A stretch of 47,466 nucleotides of DNA from Eubacterium sp. (lineage in GTDB: Bacteria; Bacillota; Clostridia; Oscillospirales; Acutalibacteraceae). The notes beneath the pieces were generated by a model, which saw nothing but the letters and a program-made list of their open reading frames with translations, was not told where the DNA came from and ran no database searches. Shown here piece after piece: positions 8,412-17,171 of this stretch (positions within the stretch are counted from its first letter, which is position 1; each line of letters starts with the position of its first letter). The DNA lies in the NCBI GenBank assembly GCA_014465955.1, contig JACTVT010000015.1, positions 1 to 47,466 on the forward strand, in the 5' to 3' direction. The translations under genes were made by a program, and so were the position numbers.

Positions 8412-8818
8412 GTTTAGAAACAGCACTTCGTGAATTAGGAAAAGAAATTCAGAAAGACCCACGCTTTGAGGCACTTAAAAACGCCGCAAGCGTTAATGAT
8501 GCAGATGAATCTTTGCAGCAGCAGATGCAGGAACTTCAGCTTGTAACACTGAAATATCAGCAGGAGGCAGGCAAAGGTGACGATGCTGATAAAGACAGAA
8601 TTGAAAAACTTCAGCAGGATTATCAGAAACAGTATGAGGAAATCATGCAGAATGAAAATATGGTTAATTACTCAAAATGTGCTGCTGAAATGGAGCAGAT
8701 GGCTCAGTATATCAGCCAGATGATCGGTCTTTTCTTTGACGGTCAGGATCCTGAAACATGTGAAATTCCTGCAGAAGACTGTACACATAACTGCTCAACC
8801 TGCGGCGGCTGTCATTAA
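8408..8818 (+). CDS. YlbF/RicF-family protein with a Cys-rich tail
   Basis: A 136-residue, mostly alpha-helical, Gln- and Glu-rich protein of the YlbF/YmcA (DUF964) family. In Bacillus subtilis these proteins form the RicA-RicF-RicT complex, which carries Fe-S clusters and affects RNA processing. The C-terminus here ends in CTHNCSTCGGCH plus an upstream Cys, a plausible metal or cluster ligand set. Its ATG overlaps the miaB stop by four bases, so translation is probably coupled. Which family member it corresponds to (YlbF or YmcA) cannot be decided by eye. Confidence 0.8.
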   Translation: MSLETALRELGKEIQKDPRFEALKNAASVNDADESLQQQMQELQLVTLKYQQEAGKGDDADKDRIEKLQQDYQKQYEEIMQNENMVNYSKCAAEMEQMAQYISQMIGLFFDGQDPETCEIPAEDCTHNCSTCGGCH

Positions 8819-8905
8819 TAAAAAAATTAACGGGTTGCTATTTATATAATCCGCCCGTAAAATAAAAAGCACAAAATAAACTTGATTCAAAGAGGAGGAA
8901 AGACA

Positions 8906-11539
8906 ATGGCAGAGAAGGCAAATAAACTGTCGCCTATGATGCAGCAGTATTTTCAGATTAAAAGTGAATATCCCGGAATGCTTTTGTTTTTCCGCCTTGG
9001 TGATTTTTATGAGATGTTTTTTGATGATGCAAAAATTGCTTCGGAGGAACTGGATCTTGTTTTAACCGGCAGGGACTGCGGTCAGGAAGAGCGTGCACCG
9101 ATGTGCGGTGTGCCGTTTCATTCGGCCGATAATTATATTGCAAAACTTGTTTCAAGAGGATACAAGGTTGCAGTTTGTGAGCAGATGGAAGATCCAAAAT
9201 CCGTTAAAGGGCTTGTTAAAAGAGATGTCATAAGAATCATCACACCGGGAACGGTTATTGAAGGCAATATGCTCGATGATTCGGTAAATAATTACCTTTG
9301 TGCTATCTGCAAAGGCGATAACGAAACAGGGCTTTGCTTTGCCGATGTTTCAACCGCTCAGTTTCATATAACGGTTGTGAATAACAGTACTGCCGAAGAG
9401 CAGATTATAAATCAACTTTCAACTTATCAGCCTAAAGAAATTCTTGTAAATTCGGCTGCGCTTGATTATACATCGGTTGCTGATTTTGCAAAATCAAGGC
9501 TGAATGCCGAGGCACAACTTGTTGATGATGAAAAATTTGATTTTGAGCAGTGTGCAAATCTTATTCTTGAAACGCTCAAAAAAGATGAAATCAGTTCGCT
9601 CGGGCTCGGTCACAGTAAAACAGCGGTGTCGGCACTCGGCGCAGTTATTGATTATCTTAAAGAGGTACAGAAAAAAGAGCAGATTGAAACACCTGCCGAG
9701 ATTGATTTTTTTGATGATGAGGAATATTTAAAACTTGATATAAGTGCAAGGCGCAATCTTGAACTTACAAAATCAATGATGACGGGCGAAAAAAGGCACT
9801 CGCTTTTATGGGTGCTTGATAAAACAAAAACCGCAATGGGCAAGCGAATGATAAGAAACTGGATTGAACGTCCGCTGATGTCTGTATCAAAAATCACAAA
9901 AAGGCAGAATTCGGTTTGCGAACTTGCCGATAATCCCGAAAAAAGAGATTCGCTCAGAGAGTCGCTTACAGGCGTAAGGGATATTGAAAGGCTGATGACC
10001 AGAATTGCTTACGGTACTGCCAATGCAAGGGAACTGAAAACCCTTCAGCAGACTATTGAGAAACTGCCCGATATTAAAGAAAAACTTGCCGATTCTTCGG
10101 CATCACTGCTTAAGGATATTGAAAACAGTATTGACCTGCTTTCTGATGTTAAAGAACTGATTGACAGTGCAATTGTTGACGAACCGCCGTTTTCAGTCCG
10201 TGAGGGCGGAATGATTAAAAAGGGCTTTAACGCCGATATTGATGAGTTCAAGTCAATTATGGAGGACGGTGCAGGCGTGCTTGCTTCTATTGAGACTGAG
10301 CAGCGTGAGATTACGGGAATTCCGAAACTTAAAGTCGGTTACAACAGAGTTTTCGGCTATTATATTGAGGTTACGAATTCATATAAGGATTTAGTGCCCG
10401 AAACGTACATAAGAAAGCAGACGCTTGCAAACTGCGAGCGATATATTACACAGGAACTTAAAGAACTTGAGGGCAAAGTGCTTGGTGCCAAGGACAGAGA
10501 GATTGCACTTGAATACGAAGTTCTCTGTGATGTAAGAAACAGAGTTTCAAATGAAGTTGTGAGACTTCAGAAAACGGCAAAAGCGCTTGCAGTGCTTGAT
10601 GTTCTGCTCAGCCTTGCAGAGGTTGCCGTAACGAATAATTATACCTGCCCTCAGATTAATACAGACGGCGTGATTGATATAAAAGACGGCAGACACCCTG
10701 TTGTTGAGGCGTTGCTTGACGGCGCACCGTTTGTGCCGAATGATACACTGCTTGATAAAGATAAAAACAGGTGCTCCATTATCACAGGTCCGAATATGGC
10801 AGGTAAATCAACATATATGCGCCAGATTGCGCTAATCGTTTTAATGGCGCAGATAGGCTCGTTTGTTCCTGCACGGTCTGCAAATATCGGCATAACCGAT
10901 GCGATTTTTACACGTGTGGGCGCATCAGATGACCTTGCTACGGGACAGTCAACCTTTATGGTTGAGATGAATGAGGTTTCATCTATTCTTAAAAATGCTA
11001 CGGAAAACAGCCTTATCATTCTTGATGAAATCGGCAGAGGCACTTCAACGTTTGACGGTATGAGCATTGCCCGTGCAGTGCTTGAATACGTCTGCAAAAA
11101 GAAAACGCTCGGCGCGAAATCGCTTTTTGCTACGCATTATCACGAACTTACGGCTATGGAGGGATTGCTTGACGGTGTTAAGAATTACTCTATTGCAGTT
11201 AAAAAGCGCGGCGATGACATAACTTTTCTGCGCAGAATTGTTAAAGGCGGCGCAGATGAAAGTTTCGGTATTGAAGTCGCAAAACTTGCAGGCGTGCCCG
11301 ACACGGTTGTTAAGCGTGCCAAAGTGATTTTAAAAGAACTTGAGTCAAATAAAATTAATATAGAATTCAAAGCAGAAAATGCCGTTATTGAAGAGGAAGA
11401 GGATATTCAGTACAACTTCTCGGCAAACGGCAAAAACGAAATTATCGAAATTCTTAAAACGGTAGATGTGAATACGTTAACGCCGATAGAAGCAATGCAG
11501 ACGCTTTATGATTTAAAGAAAAAATCAGAGGAACTTTAA
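8906..11539 (+). CDS. mutS: DNA mismatch repair protein MutS
   Basis: An 877-residue MutS1 that recognises mismatches and small loops. The N-terminal mismatch-binding domain has the F-x-E type motif in GDFYEMF (about residues 30-36). The C-terminal ABC-type ATPase has Walker A GPNMAGKST and the Walker B/signature region DEIGRGTSTFDG, followed by FATHYHEL. Length is normal. ATG 8906 is chosen because GAGGAGG stands about 6 bases upstream; the longer reading from 8882 starts before that site. It is followed by a repeat element and mutL. Confidence 0.96.
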   Translation: MAEKANKLSPMMQQYFQIKSEYPGMLLFFRLGDFYEMFFDDAKIASEELDLVLTGRDCGQEERAPMCGVPFHSADNYIAKLVSRGYKVAVCEQMEDPKSVKGLVKRDVIRIITPGTVIEGNMLDDSVNNYLCAICKGDNETGLCFADVSTAQFHITVVNNSTAEEQIINQLSTYQPKEILVNSAALDYTSVADFAKSRLNAEAQLVDDEKFDFEQCANLILETLKKDEISSLGLGHSKTAVSALGAVIDYLKEVQKKEQIETPAEIDFFDDEEYLKLDISARRNLELTKSMMTGEKRHSLLWVLDKTKTAMGKRMIRNWIERPLMSVSKITKRQNSVCELADNPEKRDSLRESLTGVRDIERLMTRIAYGTANARELKTLQQTIEKLPDIKEKLADSSASLLKDIENSIDLLSDVKELIDSAIVDEPPFSVREGGMIKKGFNADIDEFKSIMEDGAGVLASIETEQREITGIPKLKVGYNRVFGYYIEVTNSYKDLVPETYIRKQTLANCERYITQELKELEGKVLGAKDREIALEYEVLCDVRNRVSNEVVRLQKTAKALAVLDVLLSLAEVAVTNNYTCPQINTDGVIDIKDGRHPVVEALLDGAPFVPNDTLLDKDKNRCSIITGPNMAGKSTYMRQIALIVLMAQIGSFVPARSANIGITDAIFTRVGASDDLATGQSTFMVEMNEVSSILKNATENSLIILDEIGRGTSTFDGMSIARAVLEYVCKKKTLGAKSLFATHYHELTAMEGLLDGVKNYSIAVKKRGDDITFLRRIVKGGADESFGIEVAKLAGVPDTVVKRAKVILKELESNKINIEFKAENAVIEEEEDIQYNFSANGKNEIIEILKTVDVNTLTPIEAMQTLYDLKKKSEEL

Positions 11540-11566
11540 AGGCGATTTTGGTGAATTATAAAATAT

Positions 11567-11666
11567 GCCTCCCTCGTTAGAGGGAGGGTGACCGCTTGCG
11601 GTGGAGGGATTCACAAAAAGAATCCCCCTTGGCACTTCGTGCCGTTCCCCCTTTAACAAGGGGGAC
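11567..11666 (+). repeat. Mosaic palindromic repeat, family M copy 2
   Basis: Complete 100-bp copy with terminal hairpins CTCCCTCGTTAGAGGGAG and CCCCTTTAACAAGGGG. Internal modules are GACCGCTTGCGGTGG, GAGGGATT, AATCCCCCTT and GGCACTTCGTGCC. It fills most of the 165-base gap between mutS and mutL. Confidence 0.8.
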
Positions 11667-11704
11667 TATCAACTTAAGAAAGAACATAAAAGGTGGTGAT
11701 ACAA

Positions 11705-13717
11705 ATGCCTAAAATCAATATTTTGCCGAAAGAGGTTTACAGCCTGATTGCAGCAGGCGAGGTGGTTGAACGGCCTCTTAGTATTGTTAAGGAAATGATT
11801 GAAAATTCAATAGACGCAGGTTCAAAGCATATAACCGTTGAGATTAAAAACGGCGGCACAACGTATATCCGTATTACAGACGACGGCTGCGGAATTGCAA
11901 AAGAAGATGTCAAAAAGGTATTTATATCACACGCTACGTCAAAAATTGCAGATGCAGAAGATTTAAATTCTATTTTAACGCTCGGTTTCAGGGGCGAGGC
12001 AATGGCGTCAATAAGTGCAGTTGCAAAAGTTGAATTGCTTACAAGGGTATCGGGAGAGGAACTCGGCACAAGATATGAAATTCACGGCGGTCGGGAAATG
12101 GATTTTGCAGACGCAGGCTGCCCTGAGGGCACAACAATTGTTGTAAGAGATATATTTTTTAATGTGCCTGCAAGAATGAAGTTTCTTAAAAAAGATGTCA
12201 CCGAGGGCAATTCCGTTCAGGGCATTGTTGAGCGAATGGCAATCTCTCACCCCGAGATTTCGTTCAGGTTTATCCGTGAGGGCAGGCAGGTGCTTGTAAC
12301 TTCGGGCAACGGTGATTTAAAGGGTACGGTTTATTCTGTTTTCGGTAAAGAACTTTCAGACACACTTGTGCCTGTTGATTATGCCTTTGAGGGAATGAGG
12401 GTAACAGGCTTTGTCAGCCGTCCTCATCAGTCAAGAAAAAGCCGTGCAATGCAGTTTTTCTTTATAAACAGCAGGCTTGTAAAAAGTACTACTGCAATGG
12501 CGGCACTTGAGCAGGCTTATAAAAATAACATTATGGTGGGCAGATATCCTGCCTGCGTTCTGAATATTGAAATAGACGCAAAACTGATTGATGTAAATGT
12601 TCACCCGGCGAAAATTGAGGTTCGTTTTGTAAATGAAAAGCCTGTTTTCAACTTGATTTATTACGGCGTAAAAACTGCAATTGAAACAGGCGACAGCGTT
12701 AAAGAGGCTGATTTCGGCACATCGTATGACGGCAGACCGTATAAAAATCTTGAAAAGCACAGCGTTAAGGTTGATTTTCTGAAAAAAGAAGAACCTCCGA
12801 AGCAGATGAAGTTTTCGTCAAAGCCGCTTAATGATTTCTGGCAGGTGGCGTCACCTTCAAAGTCGATTGAGCATAAGAGAAAAGACAGTTACGGCAACGC
12901 CGAGGATTATGTGATTTCGGCAGGCAATACGCTTGACAAACTTGATAATGCAATTACGACCGATTATTCCGTTTCTGTTAAAATTGATTTTTCAGACAGC
13001 GAAAAGAAGCAGGATAATTCAGAAGATGTAATTTTAATAGATGACAGTCAATCAGCGGGTGAAAGGCTTTTCGGTATTGCCGATAATACGCCTGATAAGG
13101 ACAACAGTGATGTTATTGAAATTAAGGCTGAGAATGAGATTGCTCCTGAATTTACCGTGGTCGGCGAGGCGTTTAACACCTACATAATTGTTCAGATTGA
13201 AAATAACCTTTATTATATTGATAAGCATGCCGCGCACGAGCGTATGAATTTTGAAAGGCTTAAGGCGCAGGCAAAGGATAATATCAGCACACAGATATTG
13301 CTTGCTCCCGTGGCAGTTAAACTTTCGGCAGAAGAATATTCCGTTGTTACGGAAAATCTGCCGCTGCTTGCAAAATGCGGTATTATTGCCGAGGATTTCG
13401 GCAATATGACTGTGATTGTGCGTGAAATACCGTCACTTCTTGAGGGTGCAGACGCCAAGGATTTAATTATTGAAACGGCAGGCAAACTTCTCGAGCATAA
13501 AACAGATTTAGAGCCTGATAAAATGGACTGGATATTTCATTCGGTATCGTGCCGCAGTGCAGTCAAAGGCGGCGATTATACTACACCCGAGGAGAGAGAA
13601 CTGTTTGTAAAAAAACTTCTTTCCATGCCGAATATCCGCTACTGCCCTCACGGCAGACCCGTTATGATAAAAATATCAAAATATGAAATCGAAAAGCAGT
13701 TTGGAAGAATACAGTAA
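11705..13717 (+). CDS. mutL: DNA mismatch repair protein MutL (endonuclease type)
   Basis: A 670-residue MutL. The N-terminal GHKL ATPase shows NSIDAGSK, DDGCGI and GFRGEA, followed by the transducer domain. A variable acidic linker (about 340-480) precedes the C-terminal dimerisation and nuclease domain. That domain has DKHAAHERMNFE, matching the DQHA-x2-E-x4-E metal site of MutH-less bacteria, and CPHGRP near the end. It is therefore probably the strand-nicking enzyme. ATG 11705 follows AAAGGTGGTGAT. Its stop overlaps the miaA start (TAATG). Confidence 0.95.
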   Translation: MPKINILPKEVYSLIAAGEVVERPLSIVKEMIENSIDAGSKHITVEIKNGGTTYIRITDDGCGIAKEDVKKVFISHATSKIADAEDLNSILTLGFRGEAMASISAVAKVELLTRVSGEELGTRYEIHGGREMDFADAGCPEGTTIVVRDIFFNVPARMKFLKKDVTEGNSVQGIVERMAISHPEISFRFIREGRQVLVTSGNGDLKGTVYSVFGKELSDTLVPVDYAFEGMRVTGFVSRPHQSRKSRAMQFFFINSRLVKSTTAMAALEQAYKNNIMVGRYPACVLNIEIDAKLIDVNVHPAKIEVRFVNEKPVFNLIYYGVKTAIETGDSVKEADFGTSYDGRPYKNLEKHSVKVDFLKKEEPPKQMKFSSKPLNDFWQVASPSKSIEHKRKDSYGNAEDYVISAGNTLDKLDNAITTDYSVSVKIDFSDSEKKQDNSEDVILIDDSQSAGERLFGIADNTPDKDNSDVIEIKAENEIAPEFTVVGEAFNTYIIVQIENNLYYIDKHAAHERMNFERLKAQAKDNISTQILLAPVAVKLSAEEYSVVTENLPLLAKCGIIAEDFGNMTVIVREIPSLLEGADAKDLIIETAGKLLEHKTDLEPDKMDWIFHSVSCRSAVKGGDYTTPEERELFVKKLLSMPNIRYCPHGRPVMIKISKYEIEKQFGRIQ

Positions 13718-14646
13718 TGGCTGAATTGAAAACGAAAATCATTGTTGTGGCAGGGCCTACTGCAAGCGGCAAAACATCACTCGGCATAGAAATTGCAAAG
13801 GCGGTTGACGGTGAAATTATTTCTGCGGATTCCATGCAGGTTTATCAGGGTATGAGCATTGCAACGGCAGCGCCGACTGAAAGTGAAAGGGCGGAAGTTC
13901 CTCATCATCTGGTTGAATTTCTTTCACGGCAGGAGAATTATTCCGTTTCCGATTTCTGCCGTCTTGCAAAAGAAAAAATTACCGATATTTCATCAAGGGG
14001 CAAAATGCCGGTGATTGTAGGCGGGACAGGGCTTTTTATTGACAGTCTTGTTGATAATATAAAATTTACCGAGGCAGAGACGGATTTTGAACTGCGCAAT
14101 GAATTAATGCAGAAAAGTGCCGACGAACTTTATGATATGCTTTTAAAAATTGACAAAGAGGCGGCGCTTAAAATACATAAAAACAATAAATCACGTGTTG
14201 CAAGAGCAATTGAGATTTATTACACGGCAGGCAAAACAAAAACAATGCAGAATGAGGATTCCAAAAAGGAAGAAAGCCCGTTTGAAACGCTCTATCTTGT
14301 GCTTGCCTATAAAAACAGAGAAATACTTTATGACCGCATCAACCGCCGTGTTGATATGATGATTAAAAGCGGCTTGATACCTGAGGCTGAAAGGGTGCTT
14401 GCAGATTCAGGCAGTAAAACGAGTGCGCAGGCAATCGGTCATAAGGAATTAAAACTTTATCTTGACGGTGAAATTACGCTGGATACGGCTGTTGATAATT
14501 TGAAAAAAGAAACACGTCATTATGCCAAAAGGCAGATAACGTGGTTTAAAAGAAGAGAAAATGCCGAAATGATTTATATGGACAGTGATGAAAATCCTGT
14601 TTCATCGGCAGTAAATAAATGCAGGGAATTTATATATGGCAAATGA
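13717..14646 (+). CDS. miaA: tRNA dimethylallyltransferase MiaA
   Basis: A 309-residue enzyme that prenylates A37 of tRNA, the step before MiaB. It shows the P-loop GPTASGKTSLG (about 12-22), ISADSMQVYQGM with the conserved Asp, PVIVGGTGLFIDSL and the C-terminal YAKRQITWFKR. Length is normal. It starts at an ATG sharing its A with the mutL stop codon, and its own 3' end overlaps the next gene by 11 bases, so the block is tightly coupled. Confidence 0.95.
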   Translation: MAELKTKIIVVAGPTASGKTSLGIEIAKAVDGEIISADSMQVYQGMSIATAAPTESERAEVPHHLVEFLSRQENYSVSDFCRLAKEKITDISSRGKMPVIVGGTGLFIDSLVDNIKFTEAETDFELRNELMQKSADELYDMLLKIDKEAALKIHKNNKSRVARAIEIYYTAGKTKTMQNEDSKKEESPFETLYLVLAYKNREILYDRINRRVDMMIKSGLIPEAERVLADSGSKTSAQAIGHKELKLYLDGEITLDTAVDNLKKETRHYAKRQITWFKRRENAEMIYMDSDENPVSSAVNKCREFIYGK

Positions 14647-15922
14647 AAAACGAAAAAGAAAAAAGTTTTCTTTGATTTCAAAACAGAATATTGTTGCCGT
14701 GCTTGTAATTCTGCTCATTGTTGTTTATGTGCTTGCACAGTGCTATACAGTGCTTAATGTTCAGTTTAAAACGCAGACGGCAGTTGTTTCAGCTGTTTAC
14801 GATACTATAGATGCCAAGGCACTCATAGTGCGTGACGAGCAGGCAGTTACGGCAGACGGCAGTTCAGTTACTGTTCCTGTTCTGAATGATGGTGAAAAGG
14901 TTCAGTTCGGCGGACGGATTGCCATGCAGTTTTCAGACAGTGAAAATGCGCAGAGATATTCAAAATATCTTGAACTTACCGAAAAATTGCAGTATTATTC
15001 AGATATGGAAAGTCAGGCGGTCGGTCAGGTAACGGATGTTGAATCGCTTGATAAGGCGATTTTAAGTGATATCAATGATTATATCCGCTGTGTTGCAAGT
15101 GAAAATATAAGCAGAACTTCAAATTATGAGGAAAGCCTGAACGATAAGTTTACAAGGCGTCAGATGCTCATAGGAGAAAAAATTGATTTTTCTTCCGTAA
15201 CATCGGCGCTCGGCAGCGAAATCAGTGCGCTTGATATCGGCAGTGCAAATCCGACGGGGTATCTGACAGCAGATAATTCGGGTATTTTTTCAACTTATTC
15301 AGACGGGCTTGAAAGTTCATTTGATTACAGTAAAATTGAAGAACTTAATGTCGAAACCCTGAATTCATATATAACTTCTGCCGAAAATGCGCAGCCGTCA
15401 CAGGCAATCGGAAAAATTATAAAAAGTTTTGACTGGTATTTCTGCACAGTGGTTGACACGGCAGAACTTACAGAATTTAAAAACGGAAAAACGATAGAAG
15501 TTGCTCTGAAAAATTCGAGTGATGTTTATAAATGCAAAATTGTTAAAGGTGCAGGCGATACTCCGCTCGGTGAAGAAAAAACAGTGCTTGTGCTTAAATG
15601 CAATGAAATGAACAGTGATATAACTTCTTTAAGGCTTGAGGATATACAGATAAGAACTGCAGAGCACGAGGGTATTAAAGTGCCGCTTGATGCCGTTCAT
15701 ATTGAGGATAATCAAAAGGGTGTGTATGTGCTTGTTTCCTCGGTTGTAAAATGGCGCCCTGCCGAGGTGCTTTACACGGGTGAAAATTTTGCAGTGCTTA
15801 CGTATGATAATAAAAATTATGATGAAAAATCAAAAAACAAAGGTACTGAAAACGGTATAAAACTGTATGACCAGATTATTATTCAGGGAAAGGAGCTTCA
15901 CGATGGACAGGTTTATGCTTGA
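14636..15922 (+). CDS. Membrane-anchored HlyD-like protein
   Basis: A 428-residue protein with a basic N-terminus (NEKRKRKKF), one membrane segment at about residues 20-41, and an extracellular region. The pattern of beta-rich flanks around a helical stretch (about 100-180) resembles HlyD/RND-type periplasmic adaptors, including a repeated lipoyl-like segment near GGRIAMQF and a late GIKVPLDAV strand common to such adaptors. No transporter partner is adjacent. Instead it sits between miaA and yggS-sepF-divIVA and overlaps both neighbours, which suggests an envelope or division role. The HlyD assignment is moderate. Confidence 0.65.
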   Translation: MANEKRKRKKFSLISKQNIVAVLVILLIVVYVLAQCYTVLNVQFKTQTAVVSAVYDTIDAKALIVRDEQAVTADGSSVTVPVLNDGEKVQFGGRIAMQFSDSENAQRYSKYLELTEKLQYYSDMESQAVGQVTDVESLDKAILSDINDYIRCVASENISRTSNYEESLNDKFTRRQMLIGEKIDFSSVTSALGSEISALDIGSANPTGYLTADNSGIFSTYSDGLESSFDYSKIEELNVETLNSYITSAENAQPSQAIGKIIKSFDWYFCTVVDTAELTEFKNGKTIEVALKNSSDVYKCKIVKGAGDTPLGEEKTVLVLKCNEMNSDITSLRLEDIQIRTAEHEGIKVPLDAVHIEDNQKGVYVLVSSVVKWRPAEVLYTGENFAVLTYDNKNYDEKSKNKGTENGIKLYDQIIIQGKELHDGQVYA

Positions 15923-16631
15923 TGAGGAAAGGCTTAAATCGACAGAGGAAAATTACAAAAGAATACTGAACAATGTTCGTGAAACGGCTGTTAAGGCAGG
16001 CAGAAACGAAAATGATGTACGCCTGATGTGTGTTACCAAAACGGTTGAGGCGCCTTATATTAACAGGGTGCTTGAACTCGGTGCGGATTTAATAGGCGAA
16101 AACAGAGTTCAGGAATATCTCGGCAAGCGTGATGATTTAAAACTTGACGGTGTTGAAAAGCATCTGATAGGTCATCTGCAAACTAATAAAGTAAAGCAGA
16201 TTGCAGGGCAGGTTGATATGATAGAGTCTGTATCATCTGTTAAACTTGCAAAGGAAATTTCCAAAGTGTCCTCTAACCTCGGCATTGTTTCAAATTGCCT
16301 TGTCGAGGTTAATATCGGTAAAGAGGAGAGCAAAAGCGGAATTTATATTGAAGAAATTGATGAAGTTCTGGCAGAGATTTCTGAAATGGGCTCAATTAAG
16401 GTTAAAGGTCTTATGACGATTCCGCCGATATGTGATAATGAAAGTGAAGCAAGGCGTTATTTTGAAAAAATGCACACTGCTTTCATTGATATAAAAAGCA
16501 AAAATATAGAGAGTATTGATATGGAAATACTGTCTATGGGAATGAGCGGTGATTACGAAGCCGCAATTGCCGAAGGTTCAAATATAGTAAGGGTCGGCTC
16601 TGCTATATTCGGTGCAAGAAAATATTTTTAG
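15903..16631 (+). CDS. YggS/PLPBP-type pyridoxal phosphate-binding protein
   Basis: A 242-residue alanine-racemase-fold protein of the YggS/YlmE/PROSC family that maintains pyridoxal phosphate homeostasis. Motifs seen: VTKTVEAPYI with the Schiff-base lysine, GENRVQEYLGK, HLIGHLQTNKVK, GLMTIPP and LSMGMSGDYEAAI with VRVGSAIFG. In Firmicutes this gene commonly sits beside sepF, as here. ATG 15903 is chosen because AAAGGAG lies upstream with normal spacing; it overlaps the preceding gene by 20 bases. A second in-frame ATG at 15915 is also possible. Confidence 0.92.
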   Translation: MDRFMLDEERLKSTEENYKRILNNVRETAVKAGRNENDVRLMCVTKTVEAPYINRVLELGADLIGENRVQEYLGKRDDLKLDGVEKHLIGHLQTNKVKQIAGQVDMIESVSSVKLAKEISKVSSNLGIVSNCLVEVNIGKEESKSGIYIEEIDEVLAEISEMGSIKVKGLMTIPPICDNESEARRYFEKMHTAFIDIKSKNIESIDMEILSMGMSGDYEAAIAEGSNIVRVGSAIFGARKYF

Positions 16632-16643
16632 GAGGATATGATA

Positions 16644-17141
16644 ATGGGTCTTTTTGATAAGTTTACGGAAATCGTTCGTGAAAACGACGATGATGATTTT
16701 GATGATTTTTATGATGATAAGGAAACTTCTTCATCTTACAGTATGCCGTCACCGCCGAGGCGTGAAAGGCAGGCAAAAAGTATAAAAGTGCCGAGAGAGG
16801 AAAAGCAGGAACGCTTTCACCGCTCACGTGCCGAGTCTGACAAGGTTGTAAATATTCATACAACTGCTCAGTTGCAGGTGGTTCTCGTTAAGCCTGAAAA
16901 GTTTGAAGAGGCTGCCGTAATCGGTGATAACCTTAATGAAAAAAGAACGGTTGTGCTTAATCTTGAATCAACAAACCGTGATGTTGCAAGGCGCCTGCTT
17001 GATTTTTTAAGCGGCGTTGCCTATGCAAATAACGGTCAGATAAAAAGAGTTGCCAACAGCACTTATATAATCACTCCGTATAATGTTGATGTTATGGGTG
17101 ATTTGATTGATGAACTTGAAAATAACGGAATGTTTATGTAA
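16644..17141 (+). CDS. sepF: Cell division protein SepF
   Basis: A 165-residue protein that binds FtsZ and tethers it to the membrane. The N-terminus MGLFDKFTEIV is the amphipathic membrane helix. An Asp-rich and basic linker (about 15-70) follows, then the C-terminal SepF fold starting at TTAQLQVVLVKP and running through RRLLDFLSGVAYA to NVDVMGD. ATG 16644 is preferred to 16638 because GGAGG at 16631-16635 is 8 bases from it. It precedes divIVA by 30 bases. Confidence 0.95.
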   Translation: MGLFDKFTEIVRENDDDDFDDFYDDKETSSSYSMPSPPRRERQAKSIKVPREEKQERFHRSRAESDKVVNIHTTAQLQVVLVKPEKFEEAAVIGDNLNEKRTVVLNLESTNRDVARRLLDFLSGVAYANNGQIKRVANSTYIITPYNVDVMGDLIDELENNGMFM

Positions 17142-17171
17142 AGACAGGCATTTGTCTGAGGAGAGAAGAAT

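Noticed and set aside
8819..8905. Terminator between the YlbF-like gene and mutS
   Set aside because: ACGGG and CCCGT could pair, but over a 19-base loop and without a T tract.
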